64,000 nucleotides of DNA from Micropterix aruncella (lineage: Eukaryota; Arthropoda; Insecta; Lepidoptera; Micropterigidae), in the NCBI GenBank assembly GCA_944548615.1, contig OX155964.1, positions 11,810,925 through 11,874,924 of the forward strand, given 5' to 3'. A program made the translations under genes and the position numbers. Positions within the stretch are counted from its first letter, which is position 1. The number at the start of each line of letters is the position of its first letter. Below the pieces are notes generated by a model that saw only the letters and a program-made list of their open reading frames with translations, was not told where the DNA came from and searched no databases. Shown here piece after piece: positions 31,936 through 42,030 of this stretch.

Positions 31936-32639
31936 ATCCATGGTTGGACCGGGACAGAGCATTTTAATGAAAGCTTGTTTTTAAAAATGTATTTTTACTA
32001 TTAACCTATTTTAAAATAGTTTATTTTTTTCAAAAGTCCTGGTGCACAGCATTCACATATAATCTTTGGGAATAAATGCCGATAAAATATAATTATTTTC
32101 CTCTCGTTTAATATTCTTAGTGTACACAACGAGGGATCGTTTTATTAGTTATCCGGCGGCCTGCAGGCAACCGGCGTCGTCGACGATTCCCTTAGCATTC
32201 GACTTATTACGCGTAAGCTCCGCTCCGAAAAGGGGAGTTAACAAGTTTATTTTTGAAAAGCTTGATTTATGCCCGGCCAGAGATACCACTTTGTATATTT
32301 TACATCGGCGGGGGTAGGAACGCCCGCACACAGGGGTTTACTCCAAAGTCGATTTTGCTATATTGATAATACACGGTGGAACGGAATTAACTGACACGTT
32401 TTTAAGGAATAAAAAAAAGAAGCTCGATAGAAAAAAATGTACGTTGAAAATAGTTTTAATTGATTGTTTTTGAAAATTAACGCTTTTGAATGACGCGACG
32501 GTTACCGTTATCAAAGAAGTTCTCGGAAGTGTCGACAACCCTCGTTACTCCTCAAATAGATCAACCAGCTAGAGAACATTTTCCTCAAGACGTGCGAGCA
32601 TTGGAACCGCTAATTTTCAGCTACAATTTCATCCACCTG
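31936..32639. other. No recognisable gene
   Basis: A slightly GC-richer patch at 32145-32335 is open on both strands but shows no domain that I know. Confidence 0.35.
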
Positions 32640-33693
32640 ACACCCGAATCTATAGGCGATGCTCAAACATCGACTTGTGCCTAAGTAATGCCCGAGTACT
32701 TGTTTTAATTCTATAGTCGAGCCAGCAATGCTTAAGGTTTGGCTCAAACCTTGTATCCCATGGACGATACTTGAGCTTGGACAATGCTTGGAAATTTCAA
32801 ACGCATCACTCCTCTCGTTTATTGCTTTTACGTTTTATTTTTGCGTATGTTCTTGTCTTATGGCATGTTTTTTATCGACCTTCGACCCTGTTTGATTCTT
32901 GAATTTGTTTTTTATGCTATTAGATTGATAATTTTGTGGATATTTTAACAACTTGGCCGGATTTCGATATGAACGAAAGTTAAATGGCGGCCGGTGATAA
33001 GTCATATTTTTCTTTCTTTCCCGGCAGAAAAAGTATTGTGAACGCGCAATTTTTTTTCGGAGATGCAGACGGATATATACATGTTAACTCCCCCCCCCCC
33101 CGCCCCTCTGAGACGATTAAGACCATTTCCAGACTGAAGTCTGTCTGTGAGTCTGTGTGTGTGTATGTATGCGAGCGTGCGTGCGTGCGTGTGTGTGTGT
33201 GTGTGTGTTCCTCCACGATAGCGCCCAATCGCTTTATCCGGTTGAGCTGAAACTTGGCATGCAGGCATCATTTGGTAATGGCAAAAGTTGAAAAGATTGT
33301 GGCCGCCATATTTAATAAAATACTGCATCATTGTATGAAACTCCATCACGGAAAAACTCCAATTATACTACGAATTGGCGCGCGGGGGGAGATTGGGTGG
33401 CGCGGAATTTAGGTAATATGTTAAAATTTAGCTAATACAAACACAGCGAGAATATTGCAAAAGCCTTTTAACACGAAATATTTATAAGCATTTTACGGAA
33501 GAGTAATATTCTTTGTTTTATGTCCAATACGTTTACATATGTTGTCAGGAGAAACGGAAAGAAACCTGACTGCTTGATCATTGCTGAGGGGAGTTCACGG
33601 TCTATAGAACACAATCGATGTTTAAGCATTACCCAGCGATTGAGCAATGCGCGGTTAAGAAACGCTCAAGCAATCGGCTATAGATTCGAGTGT
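32640..33693. mobile_element. Candidate TIR element with nested repeat D
   Basis: Left ACACCCGAATCTATAGGCGA and inverted right ACACTCGAATCTATAGCCGA form a TIR of about 25 bp, 1054 bp apart. Inside, GATGCTCAAACATCG and AAGCATT..-type motifs recur on both sides. Repeat D sits in the middle. No coding sequence and no clear target duplication, so this is provisional. Confidence 0.45.
33015..33345 (+). repeat. Repeat D, copy 1, with (GT)n
   Basis: CTTTCCCGGCAGAAAAAGTA, TTGTGAACGCGCAATTTT, AGACTGAAGTCTGTCTG, a GT/GC run (33155-33209), TTCCTCCACGATAGCGCCCA, GGTTGAGCTGAAACTTGGCA and GGCATCATTTGGTAATGGCA match 62225-62600 and, inverted, 38210-38540. A C-run lies at 33091-33102. Confidence 0.75.
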
Positions 33694-34589
33694 TAGATAC
33701 TTTTCTCCCGACGACAGAGAGCGCTCTGTCGCTATGACCGATCGGTTGTTATCATAATATGTCTCGACAACAAAACTCCGATGCTCGCCGCTCCACGCCA
33801 TCATAGCTACTAAAAACTACTGAGCCTCCCCTGCGGGATGAAACCTTCCCGTCCTCTCTACCCCAACCAGACACTTACTCCATATATGTCACAAACATGA
33901 GGTCCCTGCAAATACACCGTTACGTATTTGTCGGTAACTATTAGGCATCGGTATAATGTGTATAGGATATCCTATTTATAATGTCAAACAACCGCGATAT
34001 TCTCCGATTTCATATTACGCGTTCTATTTTTAAACAGTCTGACCTTTTATTTCGAGTTCTGTATTGCAGCCACTGTCTACTGTTAAATTTTCAGTTTTTT
34101 TCAAAACACTTTGAGGGTACTAATTAAAATTACAACTTTCCTAATACGCCAGCGCCAGGAGTCCCGGAGTCTAGCTTGCTGACTCTTTCCCAGCATTCTA
34201 TGGCCAAAATACGGTCTTATCTGAAAGTATCATCTTTTACAAAAGCATTTTTTCATTCAAACTCTTGCAGTTTTTTGTCGCTGCCTCTTGGCTATTAAGC
34301 AATATTAAAGACACTTATATTTATATAACAAAATCACACGCTGATTTTATAATGGTATAATCTACTGGTTGTAAGTTATAGTTGTGCAAATGACGCTAGC
34401 ATTCACCACTTTAATATTAAATTATCTCATTTATCCAGCTGCCATAAATATTCATCTCGCTGCATTTCAAGTCATTGAATGATCTTTGTCCGAATGACCA
34501 GCGGTGTTCCTACTGCAAATTAGCTACTCTTGTAACTATGATAATATAATATAGATTCAAATATAGTCGTGATCTACCACGCGATTGAG
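33694..34589. other. No gene; fold-back F fragment at 33964-34012
   Basis: CCTATTTATAATGTCAAACA then ACCGCGATATTCTCCGATTT at 33970-34010 matches the end of fold-back F. The rest is unrecognised. Confidence 0.4.
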
Positions 34590-35030
34590 TATCTAAGGGC
34601 AATAACAAGACGTGCACTTACACACATGTTACACCAACACTTTATATATCACACAATATACCAACCAGTATCTTGACTCTCGAGCTACAGGGCAATGCGG
34701 GAAGAGGGTGCGAGGAATCTGGGCAGAGTGGTACGCCCTGACGAACGCGAACGGTTAACATTACGTGCAGGTAAAGGCTGGTGACATTTTCGAGCGTTTG
34801 GCTATCTGCGTGGGCCGAATAGCGAGACATCTGGCGACCATATCAGAGCCCTTACGACTCGTTACGTATTCGCTTTGATTTCAATTTTGTTCTAAGAGAA
34901 GCTACTGTCTGGTATGCTGTGTACATATTAACTTTTCACAGTAGGGTTGGTTGTAAAAGGTTGTCGTATGATAATAAATGCGCCTATTTTGAAATTTCGC
35001 AATAAAAAGTAGAAACAATCAAACAATTTG
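34590..35030 (+). mobile_element. SINE, 5'-truncated, split by a MITE
   Basis: The body begins GGCAATAACAAGACGTGCAC. It is interrupted at 34652 by the MITE and resumes ACTTTTCACAGTAGGGTTGG, ending TTGAAATTTCGCAATAAAAAG with a (CAAA)n-like tail. No tRNA-like head. Confidence 0.8.
34652..34921. mobile_element. MITE with CACAGTATACCA ends, copy 2
   Basis: The left end is CACAATATACCAACCAGTAT and the inverted right end is CACAGCATACCAGACAGTAG. Length is 270 bp, and it is the inverted counterpart of 26511-26778 along its whole length. It is inserted in the CA-rich part of a SINE body. Confidence 0.8.
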
Positions 35031-35101
35031 AACAGGGAATTCTTAATTATCACTACCCATTAAAGGCGCCACTGCGTTTTGTGCTCAATTTAGGACAAAA
35101 C

Positions 35102-35305
35102 GTTTATATTCTGCCCGAACGCTCCTGGCACGCGGAGCTATAACACGTAGGAACGGAACGCAGTAGCGTATATTGCGCGCTCCAGAATTACTTGCTTACT
35201 ACGCCCGCTATACAACCCGAAGTGCAAGGGAGCGCTTAATCTGCGCTACTTCATTCCTACGTTTTACAACTCCGCGTGCCAGGAGCGTTCGGACAGACTA
35301 TAAAC
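35102..35305. mobile_element. 204-bp inverted-repeat MITE
   Basis: The arms of about 60 bp are GTTTATATTCTGCCCGAACG and, inverted, GTTTATAGTCTGTCCGAACG. Both continue with CTCCTGGCACGCGGAG, then ACGTAGGAA. The middle is GC-richer. No coding sequence; superfamily unknown. Confidence 0.7.
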
Positions 35306-35486
35306 TTTTTAAACGTAAATTTTGGAATACATAAATGGAATAAAAAGAAATGTAGGTACGTATCTGGGGTCTTGTGTTCGAGCAAAACTAATCCGCATTC
35401 ATTAATCAATCAATGTTATCATCAATCCTCAATCAATGATTCTACTGAACCAAGTAAACCAATCTAATTCTAATTAGATTAAGGCA

Positions 35487-35612
35487 GTCTACCCCGGACA
35501 ATGCGGTTGCAACACCGCTTAAACATCGGTTGCTACAAACTTCCCGCAGTAAATTCGATTTATCTTATTTATAATGTCAAACAACCGCGATAGTTTTCCA
35601 TTTTATAAGGTA
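35487..35612. repeat. Fold-back F, one arm
   Basis: GTCTACCCCGGACAATGCGG, CATCGGTTGCTACAAACTTC, CGCAGTAAATTCGATTTATC and TTATTTATAATGTCAAACA-ACCGCGATAG are one arm of the fold-back seen complete at 37822-37999. Confidence 0.65.
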
Positions 35613-35976
35613 CACAAATTTTTGCAGGGATATTTATATTATATCCTCCTATAATGTTGAATTACAAGGAATTTCGTTGAAAGTACATTACTCTATTATA
35701 TGTATCAACATTTTCCGTACAGATACCTAATACGGAAATATCAGCTGTGTTCGGCCATAGCGACTGCATTATAAACTTTTTTTTATGGTTGAGGGTTTTG
35801 CTGGTGCGCCCTCAGGTGACTGATGTAGCCGATCTTGGTTTGGAATGTGCGTGCACATTTAGCGCACCTCAAGACATCATCGATGTAATTATACTGTATG
35901 GCCGCCGGTGGTCTGGCCTTTAGCTCGTCGCACTTGGCATGTAAGTCGAGCAGCCTCTTCTTTTCAAAATCATCTA

Positions 35977-37288
35977 CTAGGGATGTTTCCAAAGTTCTGG
36001 GAATTTAGCCATATTTTTATTATTTTGTTAATTTTCGTCAATATTACAATGTAGTTTTTCAACATAATCCCCACTTAACTGAATACATTTATCCCAACGA
36101 CAAACTTATTTTTTTAAGCCGTCCTCAAAGAACTTTTTCGGTGGCTCCTCAATCCACCTATTTATGGCACGTTTTACGTCAATTAAACTTTCAAATCGAA
36201 TCGTAAGGGTTTTTTAAATTTGGAAACAGGTGATAATCACTGGGTGCAAGATCCGGGGAATAAGGTGGGTGTGGAAGCAATTCCCATCGTAAATCGTTCA
36301 AAACATCCTTCGTTTTTCTTGAAGTGTGTGGTCTTGCATTATCCTGTTGCAATAACGGACGCTTATGCAACTTTCCAGGCCGTTTTTAAACAAGTGCCTG
36401 TTGCAGTGGTCCGGATAATAAATTCGAATAATATTCTGCGTTAATTGTAGTACCTTTCGCCAGATAATCCTTAAACATAATTCCTTAGCAATCCCAGAAT
36501 ACAGTAAGCATTACCTTTCCAACAGACGGAACTGCACGCGCCTCAAGTGGAGGCCCTTCTTCAGGTTTGCGCCATTCTTTGGATTGACTTTTGGTCTCAG
36601 GATTGAAATAAGGAATCCACGTTTCGTCAGTGGTTATTATTCGTTGCCAAAATTTATCACCGTAACGGGCTAACAGCTCTTGAAGTTGACGACAAGTATC
36701 AAACCTATTGAGTTTCTGGTCTGCTCCCAACAGCCTTGGCACCCAGCGAGCCGAAACCTTGCTAACGCCCAAACAATCATGCAAGATGTTATGAACTTGT
36801 CGTGTACCTATCCCTAGGCACACACTAATTTGACGAATAGTCATTCGCCTGTCCTCTTTCAGTAGGTCTTCGACGGCAGTAATGTTTCTTTCATTTACCG
36901 ACGTGCTTGGGCGCCCACTGCGTGGATCGTCTTCTAGTGATGTTCTACCGGGTTTAAAACGATCGATCCACCGATAAACAGCACTTTGGGATTCTGCAGA
37001 CTCATCAAATACTCCTTGCAGACGCTGAATAATTTCTGATGTTTTCACACCTTCTTTCCACAAAAAGAAAATTATTGCTCTTTGAGATTTTGCTGCGTCT
37101 TCCATGGTTACAAAAACAGTGTTATGAAAACGCATCTATAACAGTCGAACACCTAAATCAGACTGAATAATGTTGCACTAGATAGTTGCATAAACATGTC
37201 AAGACTTGTCTGGCACCAATAACATTGCCTATAAGTTCTGCGTAATTTAATTATAGCACAATTCCCAGAACTTTGGAAACATCCCTCG
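35977..37288 (-). mobile_element. Mariner transposon, 1312 bp, complete ends
   Basis: The TIRs are CTAGGGATGTTTCCAAAGTT (left) and CGAGGGATGTTTCCAAAGTT (right, inverted), continuing CTGGGAATT; the inner 27 bp are identical. They are flanked by TA at 35975-35976 and 37289-37290. One transposase gene is on the minus strand. Length and structure are typical of mariner. Confidence 0.95.
36028..37105 (-). pseudogene. Mariner transposase, D,D34D, inactivated
   Basis: The start is chosen at 37105 (MEDAAKSQRAIIFFLWKEGV), where the conserved helix-turn-helix region begins. An earlier Met at 37135 is in frame. RSGRPSTSVNERNI and VHNILHDCLGVSKVSARWVP follow. First Asp: TTDETWIPYFNPETKSQSKE (about 36600). 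An in-frame TAA follows FWDC near 36487. Second Asp: LLQQDNARPHTS; third Asp: SPDLAPSDYHLF (about 36235), 34 residues apart. A second stop follows QQALV, a frame change occurs in an A-run near 36210, and a third stop lies near the C-terminus (ending at 36030). About 359 codons in total, the usual length. TIRs are intact, so it may still be mobilisable in trans. Confidence 0.9.
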
Positions 37289-37438
37289 TACATTGCCCTG
37301 CACTAGCAGTCTCCATCCTGGGAGATCTTCCGCTTTACTCTCCCACTGAGAGGGCTCAATGTTGCACCTTTTCGTATGCCTCTTCTGAGCATCCTTGTAT
37401 CTGAGGAGCTGGCAGGGATATACTACTAAATATAGCAT

Positions 37439-37755
37439 ATTACGGGATATACTACTAAATATAGCATAGCATATTACTATGTAAATGTATTCACAAAAAT
37501 ATAAAATTTAATATTAATTTGTTTATCTTTGTTTATTCCAGTTTCGAAAAATAATCTGAATAGCATCTGTAGTGTAATTTCTATGTTAGATATGTATTAT
37601 GAATAACGTCAAGGTCGTAGTAAATAATCAAAAATATAGTCATAGTAATAATAATTAAATAAAATGTCAAATATGCAAGGAAAAAATGAGATAGTCAAAT
37701 ACATTTTTAAATTAGAGTCGGCAATAAGTATAAATGTCAAATTACAATTTTTAGT
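37439..37755. other. No gene; short direct repeat at 37413-37468
   Basis: GGGATATACTACTAAATATA occurs twice, 31 bp apart, overlapping the LINE edge. Confidence 0.4.
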
Positions 37756-38030
37756 TTCACCCCAAGACTTGTGTCACCCCAAGACTTTCCCGGCAAGTAG
37801 CCAAGGACTGATTTCATCTGAAATCGAAGGTTGTTTGACATTATAAATAGGATAAAACGAGTTAAGTTTGTAGCACCGCCGTTGTCTAGGGTAGGCTGGT
37901 CTACCCTCGACCAGTCTACCCTAGACAACGGCGACTGCAACGTCGCCGAAAAGTCGGGTGCTACAAACTTTACGCGGTAAATTCGTTTCATCCTATTTGT
38001 GATTTCATCTGAATATTAATTTCATAAATA
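37756..38030. repeat. Dispersed repeat interrupted by fold-back F
   Basis: The outer parts match 2214-2280. CACCCCAAGACTT occurs twice here (about 37759 and 37775). TGATTTCATCTGA occurs on both sides of the insert (37809-37821 and 38000-38012), and the copy at 2 kb has one such site. Confidence 0.7.
37822..37999. mobile_element. Fold-back element F, complete, 178 bp
   Basis: Nearly palindromic. ATAGGATAAAACGAGTTAAG, TTTGTAGCACC and GCCGTTGTCTAGGGTAG on the left mirror CTACCCTAGACAACGGCG, GGTGCTACAAACTTTACGCG and CGTTTCATCCTAT on the right, around the centre CTGGTCTACCCTCGACCAG. It is flanked by 13-bp direct repeats. Other copies lie at 33964, 35487, 56152 and 63258. Confidence 0.75.
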
Positions 38031-38209
38031 AAATCTATGAACTCCTTCTCTCGGCCGGCGGTCAAACCCGGTTGGGTACCATTGCGAGCCTCTGGCGACG
38101 CAGTTCGTTTCTAAGCTAAGGGCGGTCCAACGCCAACAGAAAGCGTTAATATTTAATCAAAATCTATCGTGGAATTTAAATATTATTAGTGTAGCTTTTA
38201 TATGAGATA

Positions 38210-38540
38210 TTCCAACCAGAATTTACAGTGTGATTTCGGCCCAACGGCCCAATATCTGTGTACCAAATTTCAACTCTCAAGTCCAATATTTCGAGATTGA
38301 TATATGACTAGTGCGTCCAATGGTGAACCGGTTTCAACCACATTCTTTTCAACTCTTGCCATGATCAAATGATTCCCGCAGGCCACATTTCAGCTCAATC
38401 GGCTTAAGCGTTTGGGCGCTATCTTGGAGGAATACAAACACAGGGTTGCTTAAAATAGATATTTCCGTCTGCAGCTCCGAAAAAATATTTTTGCGCGTTC
38501 ACAATTATTTCCGTCCCCGTAGGTTGGTGGGCCGGGAAAG
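38210..38540 (-). repeat. Repeat D, copy 2
   Basis: On the minus strand it reads ACTTTCCCGGCCCACCAACC, TTGTGAACGCGCAAAAAT, CTGCAGACGGAAATATC, TTCCTCCAAGATAGCGCCCA, CGATTGAGCTGAAATGTGGC and GCAAGAGTTGAAAAGAATGT. It continues through AATATTGGACTTGAGAGTTG to about 38210. This continuation is shared with the copy at 62.5 kb. Confidence 0.75.
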
Positions 38541-39099
38541 TTAAAAATAAAATCTAGATATATTTTGGTCTTCCTCCTACTATAATCATTGTAAACCTGT
38601 CGTTTCCCGAATGAAATATTGAGAAAAAATGTTGTTTTTGGCAGATGTTAATTGGGTGTGTGGGGGGAGGGGGGTAATTAAACTGTTCTCTTTGTTAGAT
38701 GCATGTTTTGTGGACAGTGATGAATAATTTATGAAAAACACAGCGCATTGCACTTTCACAATCTTCACCAGTTAATATCTTGTCATTTTATTCATCAAAT
38801 GATCCAGTGACATTGTCGGTAATGTCTTCAAACGCGCTCGAGGCGCAATTAGCATATAATTTAATGTAGCCATTAAACGCGACTACACACAATAAAACGT
38901 TGCACTTTTGACCCAGCTGGTATATTACCCTTTCGATTCATTTGAGAAATAATCATAATTGGACGTTAAATACGTACGTTCGTGTCATCGACGGCTCGTT
39001 TTAAACAAAGTTCACTAGTTGACAGTGTGATGTGTAAAAATCCTATTTCGTACTATGGAATGGTCAAAGATATACCATCAGATATTTTTTATAATTTCA
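38541..39099. other. No recognisable feature
   Basis: AT-rich; nothing identified. Confidence 0.35.
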
Positions 39100-39500
39100 C
39101 TAGCTGACCCGGCGAACTTCGTACCGCGTAACAGTCAATGAATGTCGTGTTACAGATTAGCTAAACCTAATTTATGATTTTATGAAAGTAATACAATGAA
39201 TACAAAATAAATATTAAGTTTACTACTTCATTAAGATATTAAGACAAAAAGAAATATCAAGTTCAAAAATTAAGTATATCAATCGGGTGTCAGCAAGACA
39301 TGATTGAATTAAACTATTTACATATTGTGCAGCATGGGATGCACTCGGTTTAATTATCTTCATTGAAGCACCTTGTGATATACGTCATTTTTTGTTTTTT
39401 TATCAGGCGCAAGAACAAATAAAGCGGATAATTTGTAAACACGCGAACATGCCACGTACAACTGACCATGAGAAAAACACGGATTTACATTTTGTATGGG
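39100..39500 (-). mobile_element. Helitron 3' end
   Basis: Ends in CTAG at 39100-39103, preceded on the minus strand by CGAAGTTCGCCGGGTCAG. This is the same terminal type as at 1016. Includes the end of the helicase gene and a short AT-rich 3' region. The 5' boundary is not found. Confidence 0.75.
39360..39490 (-). pseudogene. PIF1-like helicase C-terminus, well preserved
   Basis: The minus strand reads VNPCFSHGQLYVACSRVYKL, then SALFVLAPDKKTKNDVYHKV, LQ and a stop at 39360-39362. The G-Q-x-Y-V-A-x-S-R block is helicase motif VI, whose Arg contacts ATP in PIF1-type helicases. The frame is lost upstream of about 39490, so only the last 43 residues remain. The longer open frames here on either strand are in other frames. 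Confidence 0.85.
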
Positions 39501-40679
39501 AAAGTGTTTTTTCTTTTATTAAATTTTTTCGACAATTTTCGAAATATAATAAATTTCCTATTTTACTATTACTTGATAATTTATAATTGTTATGACTGAT
39601 TTTAAAGAGATATAAAAAAAAAGAAAACGTAATTTTTGACAAAATTTAACTAAATTAACGGACATGTTTCGTGCTCGGCCAATCCGAGTCGCCTGATCGC
39701 CATCAATCAAAACAAGTAAAACCACACACCAAAAAAGTACAAAACGCTGACCGTGTTGGTTTTATTTAGAATTAAATTTACCTTTTACTCAGGCGCTGCC
39801 GCCCGACAAACCATGGCGAGCTACAGCGTATTAATTTCACCAAAAAAACATCTTTGTTTTTCAGCAGTGGGACTTTAGAGGTGGGAAGTCACTACACGCC
39901 TGCTGTAGAATTTGCATATGATTTTCTCTATTCCGCTTTTTGTTTCCGTTCATTCGGCTAGAGTCTAGCCGCTAGACTATGGAACCAGATCCCGACACAT
40001 ATCAGAAACACATCAACGGCTTCTACTGTATAAAGAAAAAAAGTCTTCGTAAAAGCATTCCACGTCTCTAAATTCCTAGTTATCCTACGTTTCATCCCAC
40101 CCCGTTCCTGTCCGTCGCTCCTTGCGGATATTCAGTAAATTCTATTTATTTTTATAAAAAACGCATTTTTGTTATTTGATCAATTTAGTATTATGGTTTT
40201 TGATACTTTTATTTTACTTACACCTAAATTATTTCACTTGTACGAATGTTAGCTGTAGGAGATTGCAATTTAAGCAATAAGTCTGCCTGCTGTATGTTGG
40301 TTTCAAAATGTGCAATAAAGTGTTTCTAAATATCTATTTCTTTGTTACAATGATCTATTTAATGGATAACCGAAATTTTGGTTTGAATTAAATATAGTAT
40401 CATTTATAAAACTACCCGGCTCTATCTGAATACATTGTGCTCCAAATATGCTAAATTTATGTTTGTGTTTGTTTCAGGTACGTATCTACTTACGTTACAG
40501 TAATGCAAACGCCCTACTACATTGGAATCGGTAATGTAATTTTTCCCTTTCTTACCGCAATTTATTTTATTTTATTTTGTATTTTTTTTTACTTAGTTAA
40601 AGTCAATTTGAGTATGAATAAGAGCAGATTTCTTTTTCTTTTTAACTCTGGACGACTAACATTTCTTAAACTCCCTTAG
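39501..40679. other. No recognisable feature
   Basis: AT-rich. Nothing identified by eye. Confidence 0.3.
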
Positions 40680-40846
40680 CATTGAATATATTATAGCGTA
40701 TTAGATTGCTCAGTGCCGTACTACGATTATAATACGCTTATATAATACGATTATAATACGGCAGCAAGTATTATAATACGAAACGCAACGTGTAGATGGC
40801 ACTCATCGTGCCAAAAATTGATTAATCATCCCGTGTATTCAATAAT

Positions 40847-41208
40847 TTAAATTCTAAGTGTCAACATATATTTTCAAAATTTTCTCAACAATAAATAATA
40901 ATTAAATATTAAATTTAGTGAATATAGTGTAATTCGGCGGTTAAGTAACCCGACCAGGTTGCCACAAGCCTAGGAAATGGAAATATTTTCCTGAAAGTGT
41001 GGAGCTCGCCAAGACGTGTGGCCGACGTGGCGGGTATCGGGCTAAATACCTCCAATCATGATGAACAGTACAACCTTATGACATCAAGGCGACAGCTGGA
41101 CCTGTCTGGATGAGGGAAACGGACAACCGATCCGGATGGAGAGTGATTGGAGAGGCGTATGCCCAACGGTGGGCGAATGCGCGCTGATGAAGAAGAAGAA
41201 GAAGAAGA
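40847..41208 (+). mobile_element. Short RTE-derived element with 10-bp target duplication
   Basis: It is flanked by ATTCAATAAT at 40837-40846 and 41209-41218. The 3' part (41112-41188) reads MRETDNRSGWRVIGEAYAQR, WANAR and a stop. This is the closing segment of RTE-type LINE proteins, followed by TGATGAAGAAGAAGAAGAAG. The 5' part (GGTTAAGTAACCCGACCAGG, CACAAGCCTAGG) is non-coding. Length is 362 bp, so nearly the whole LINE is missing between the two parts. Confidence 0.75.
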
Positions 41209-41271
41209 ATTCAATAATACGACGTTCGTATAAATGGCGCTCTAAACACGCCTCTACGGTATCCTATATCG

Positions 41272-41934
41272 CAGTGGTTCCCAAAGTGTGGGTCGCGATG
41301 GGTCGCGAACACAACGTATGAGCGTAGGGCAGATAGACGACGAGATAGATTGACAAGTCTAAGTGTATTTAGGATACCTACAGACAATATAATAAAATGA
41401 AATAAAGATAGCACTTGAAAAGAATAGAATATAAAATTTGCAACAGCGCGGGAAGATGAAATAGTCGCGCGAAGGCAGCGCCGCGTCTCTAGCCTCGTCT
41501 CGCTTGCCATCGGCGGCCGCGCGGCCGGGCGGCACAACGTCGTATTTTGTGTGAAGTAGGTTTTTCTGCTATGACAAGTATATACAAAGTACAGGAACAA
41601 GCTAGATTTGTCAAATTCTCTGCGCCTAAAAATATCTCGCATAAAGTTGACGTAGAAGCTGTAATTTGGAAAAATAGAAATCAAGTTCATCTGTCACACT
41701 GAATTATTTCGTAAGTAGGTAGGTATGTAAACGTAGTTCTTAGTTTCTATTTTTTGTATTGTCGCACATTAGAATTTCCTACAAAATAAAGACTTACTTA
41801 TGATACTTACAAATGAATTGTTTATTTTTTCCATCAAACCACACACTAACTTTTCTGATAAAGTTCTCGCTGGGTCGCAAAATATTGTGATTTTAAAAAG
41901 TGGGTCGCGGGGGCAATAAGTTTGTGAACCCCTG
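41272..41934. mobile_element. Non-autonomous hAT element, 663 bp
   Basis: The left end CAGTGGTTCCCAAAGTGTGG and the inverted right end CAGGGGTTCACAAACTTATT are typical hAT ends. Flanks are the 8-bp repeat CTATATCG (41264-41271 and 41935-41942). Repeat E copy 1 has a single CATGTGTCG at this place. The interior is non-coding; the 159-residue minus frame across it is not transposase-like. Confidence 0.9.
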
Positions 41935-42030
41935 CTATATCGAAATAAAATAATAATATGATAACAAACAAATTTTTAAATCATAGCTCTTATTATTTTA
42001 ATATCATTTACATATGGATGTCAGTTTTTA

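Larger units (their letters stand above)
35783..37438 (-). pseudogene. LINE protein C-terminus with C2H2 finger, split by a mariner
   Basis: Upstream part (37438-37291, minus strand): CQLLRYKDAQKRHTKRCNIE, PSQWESKAEDLPGWRLLVQG, NV. Downstream part (35974-35783): [24 protein letters not shown].., then [21 protein letters not shown] and the end QQNPQP. An RYKD..W..W motif followed by a C-terminal C-x2-C-x12-H-x3-H finger is found at the end of some LINE reverse-transcriptase proteins. Removing the mariner and one TA leaves one continuous open frame across the joint, so the LINE frame was open when the mariner landed. It is 5'-truncated. Confidence 0.75.
40680..42030. repeat. Repeat E, copy 2, split by an RTE-derived element and a hAT element
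   Basis: Host pieces 40680-40846, 41209-41271 and 41935-42030 match copy 1 (28.9-30.0 kb). This copy lacks the Harbinger-like MITE of copy 1, and copy 1 lacks both insertions found here. A 45-bp inverted fragment also occurs at 44818-44862. Confidence 0.7.

Noticed and set aside
32149..32331. Overlapping open frames on both strands as a host exon
   Set aside because: No domain, splice signals or repeat partner identified.
41211..41690. 159-residue minus-strand open frame
   Set aside because: Starts in repeat E and ends inside a non-autonomous hAT element. No transposase motif, and it crosses the insertion boundary.
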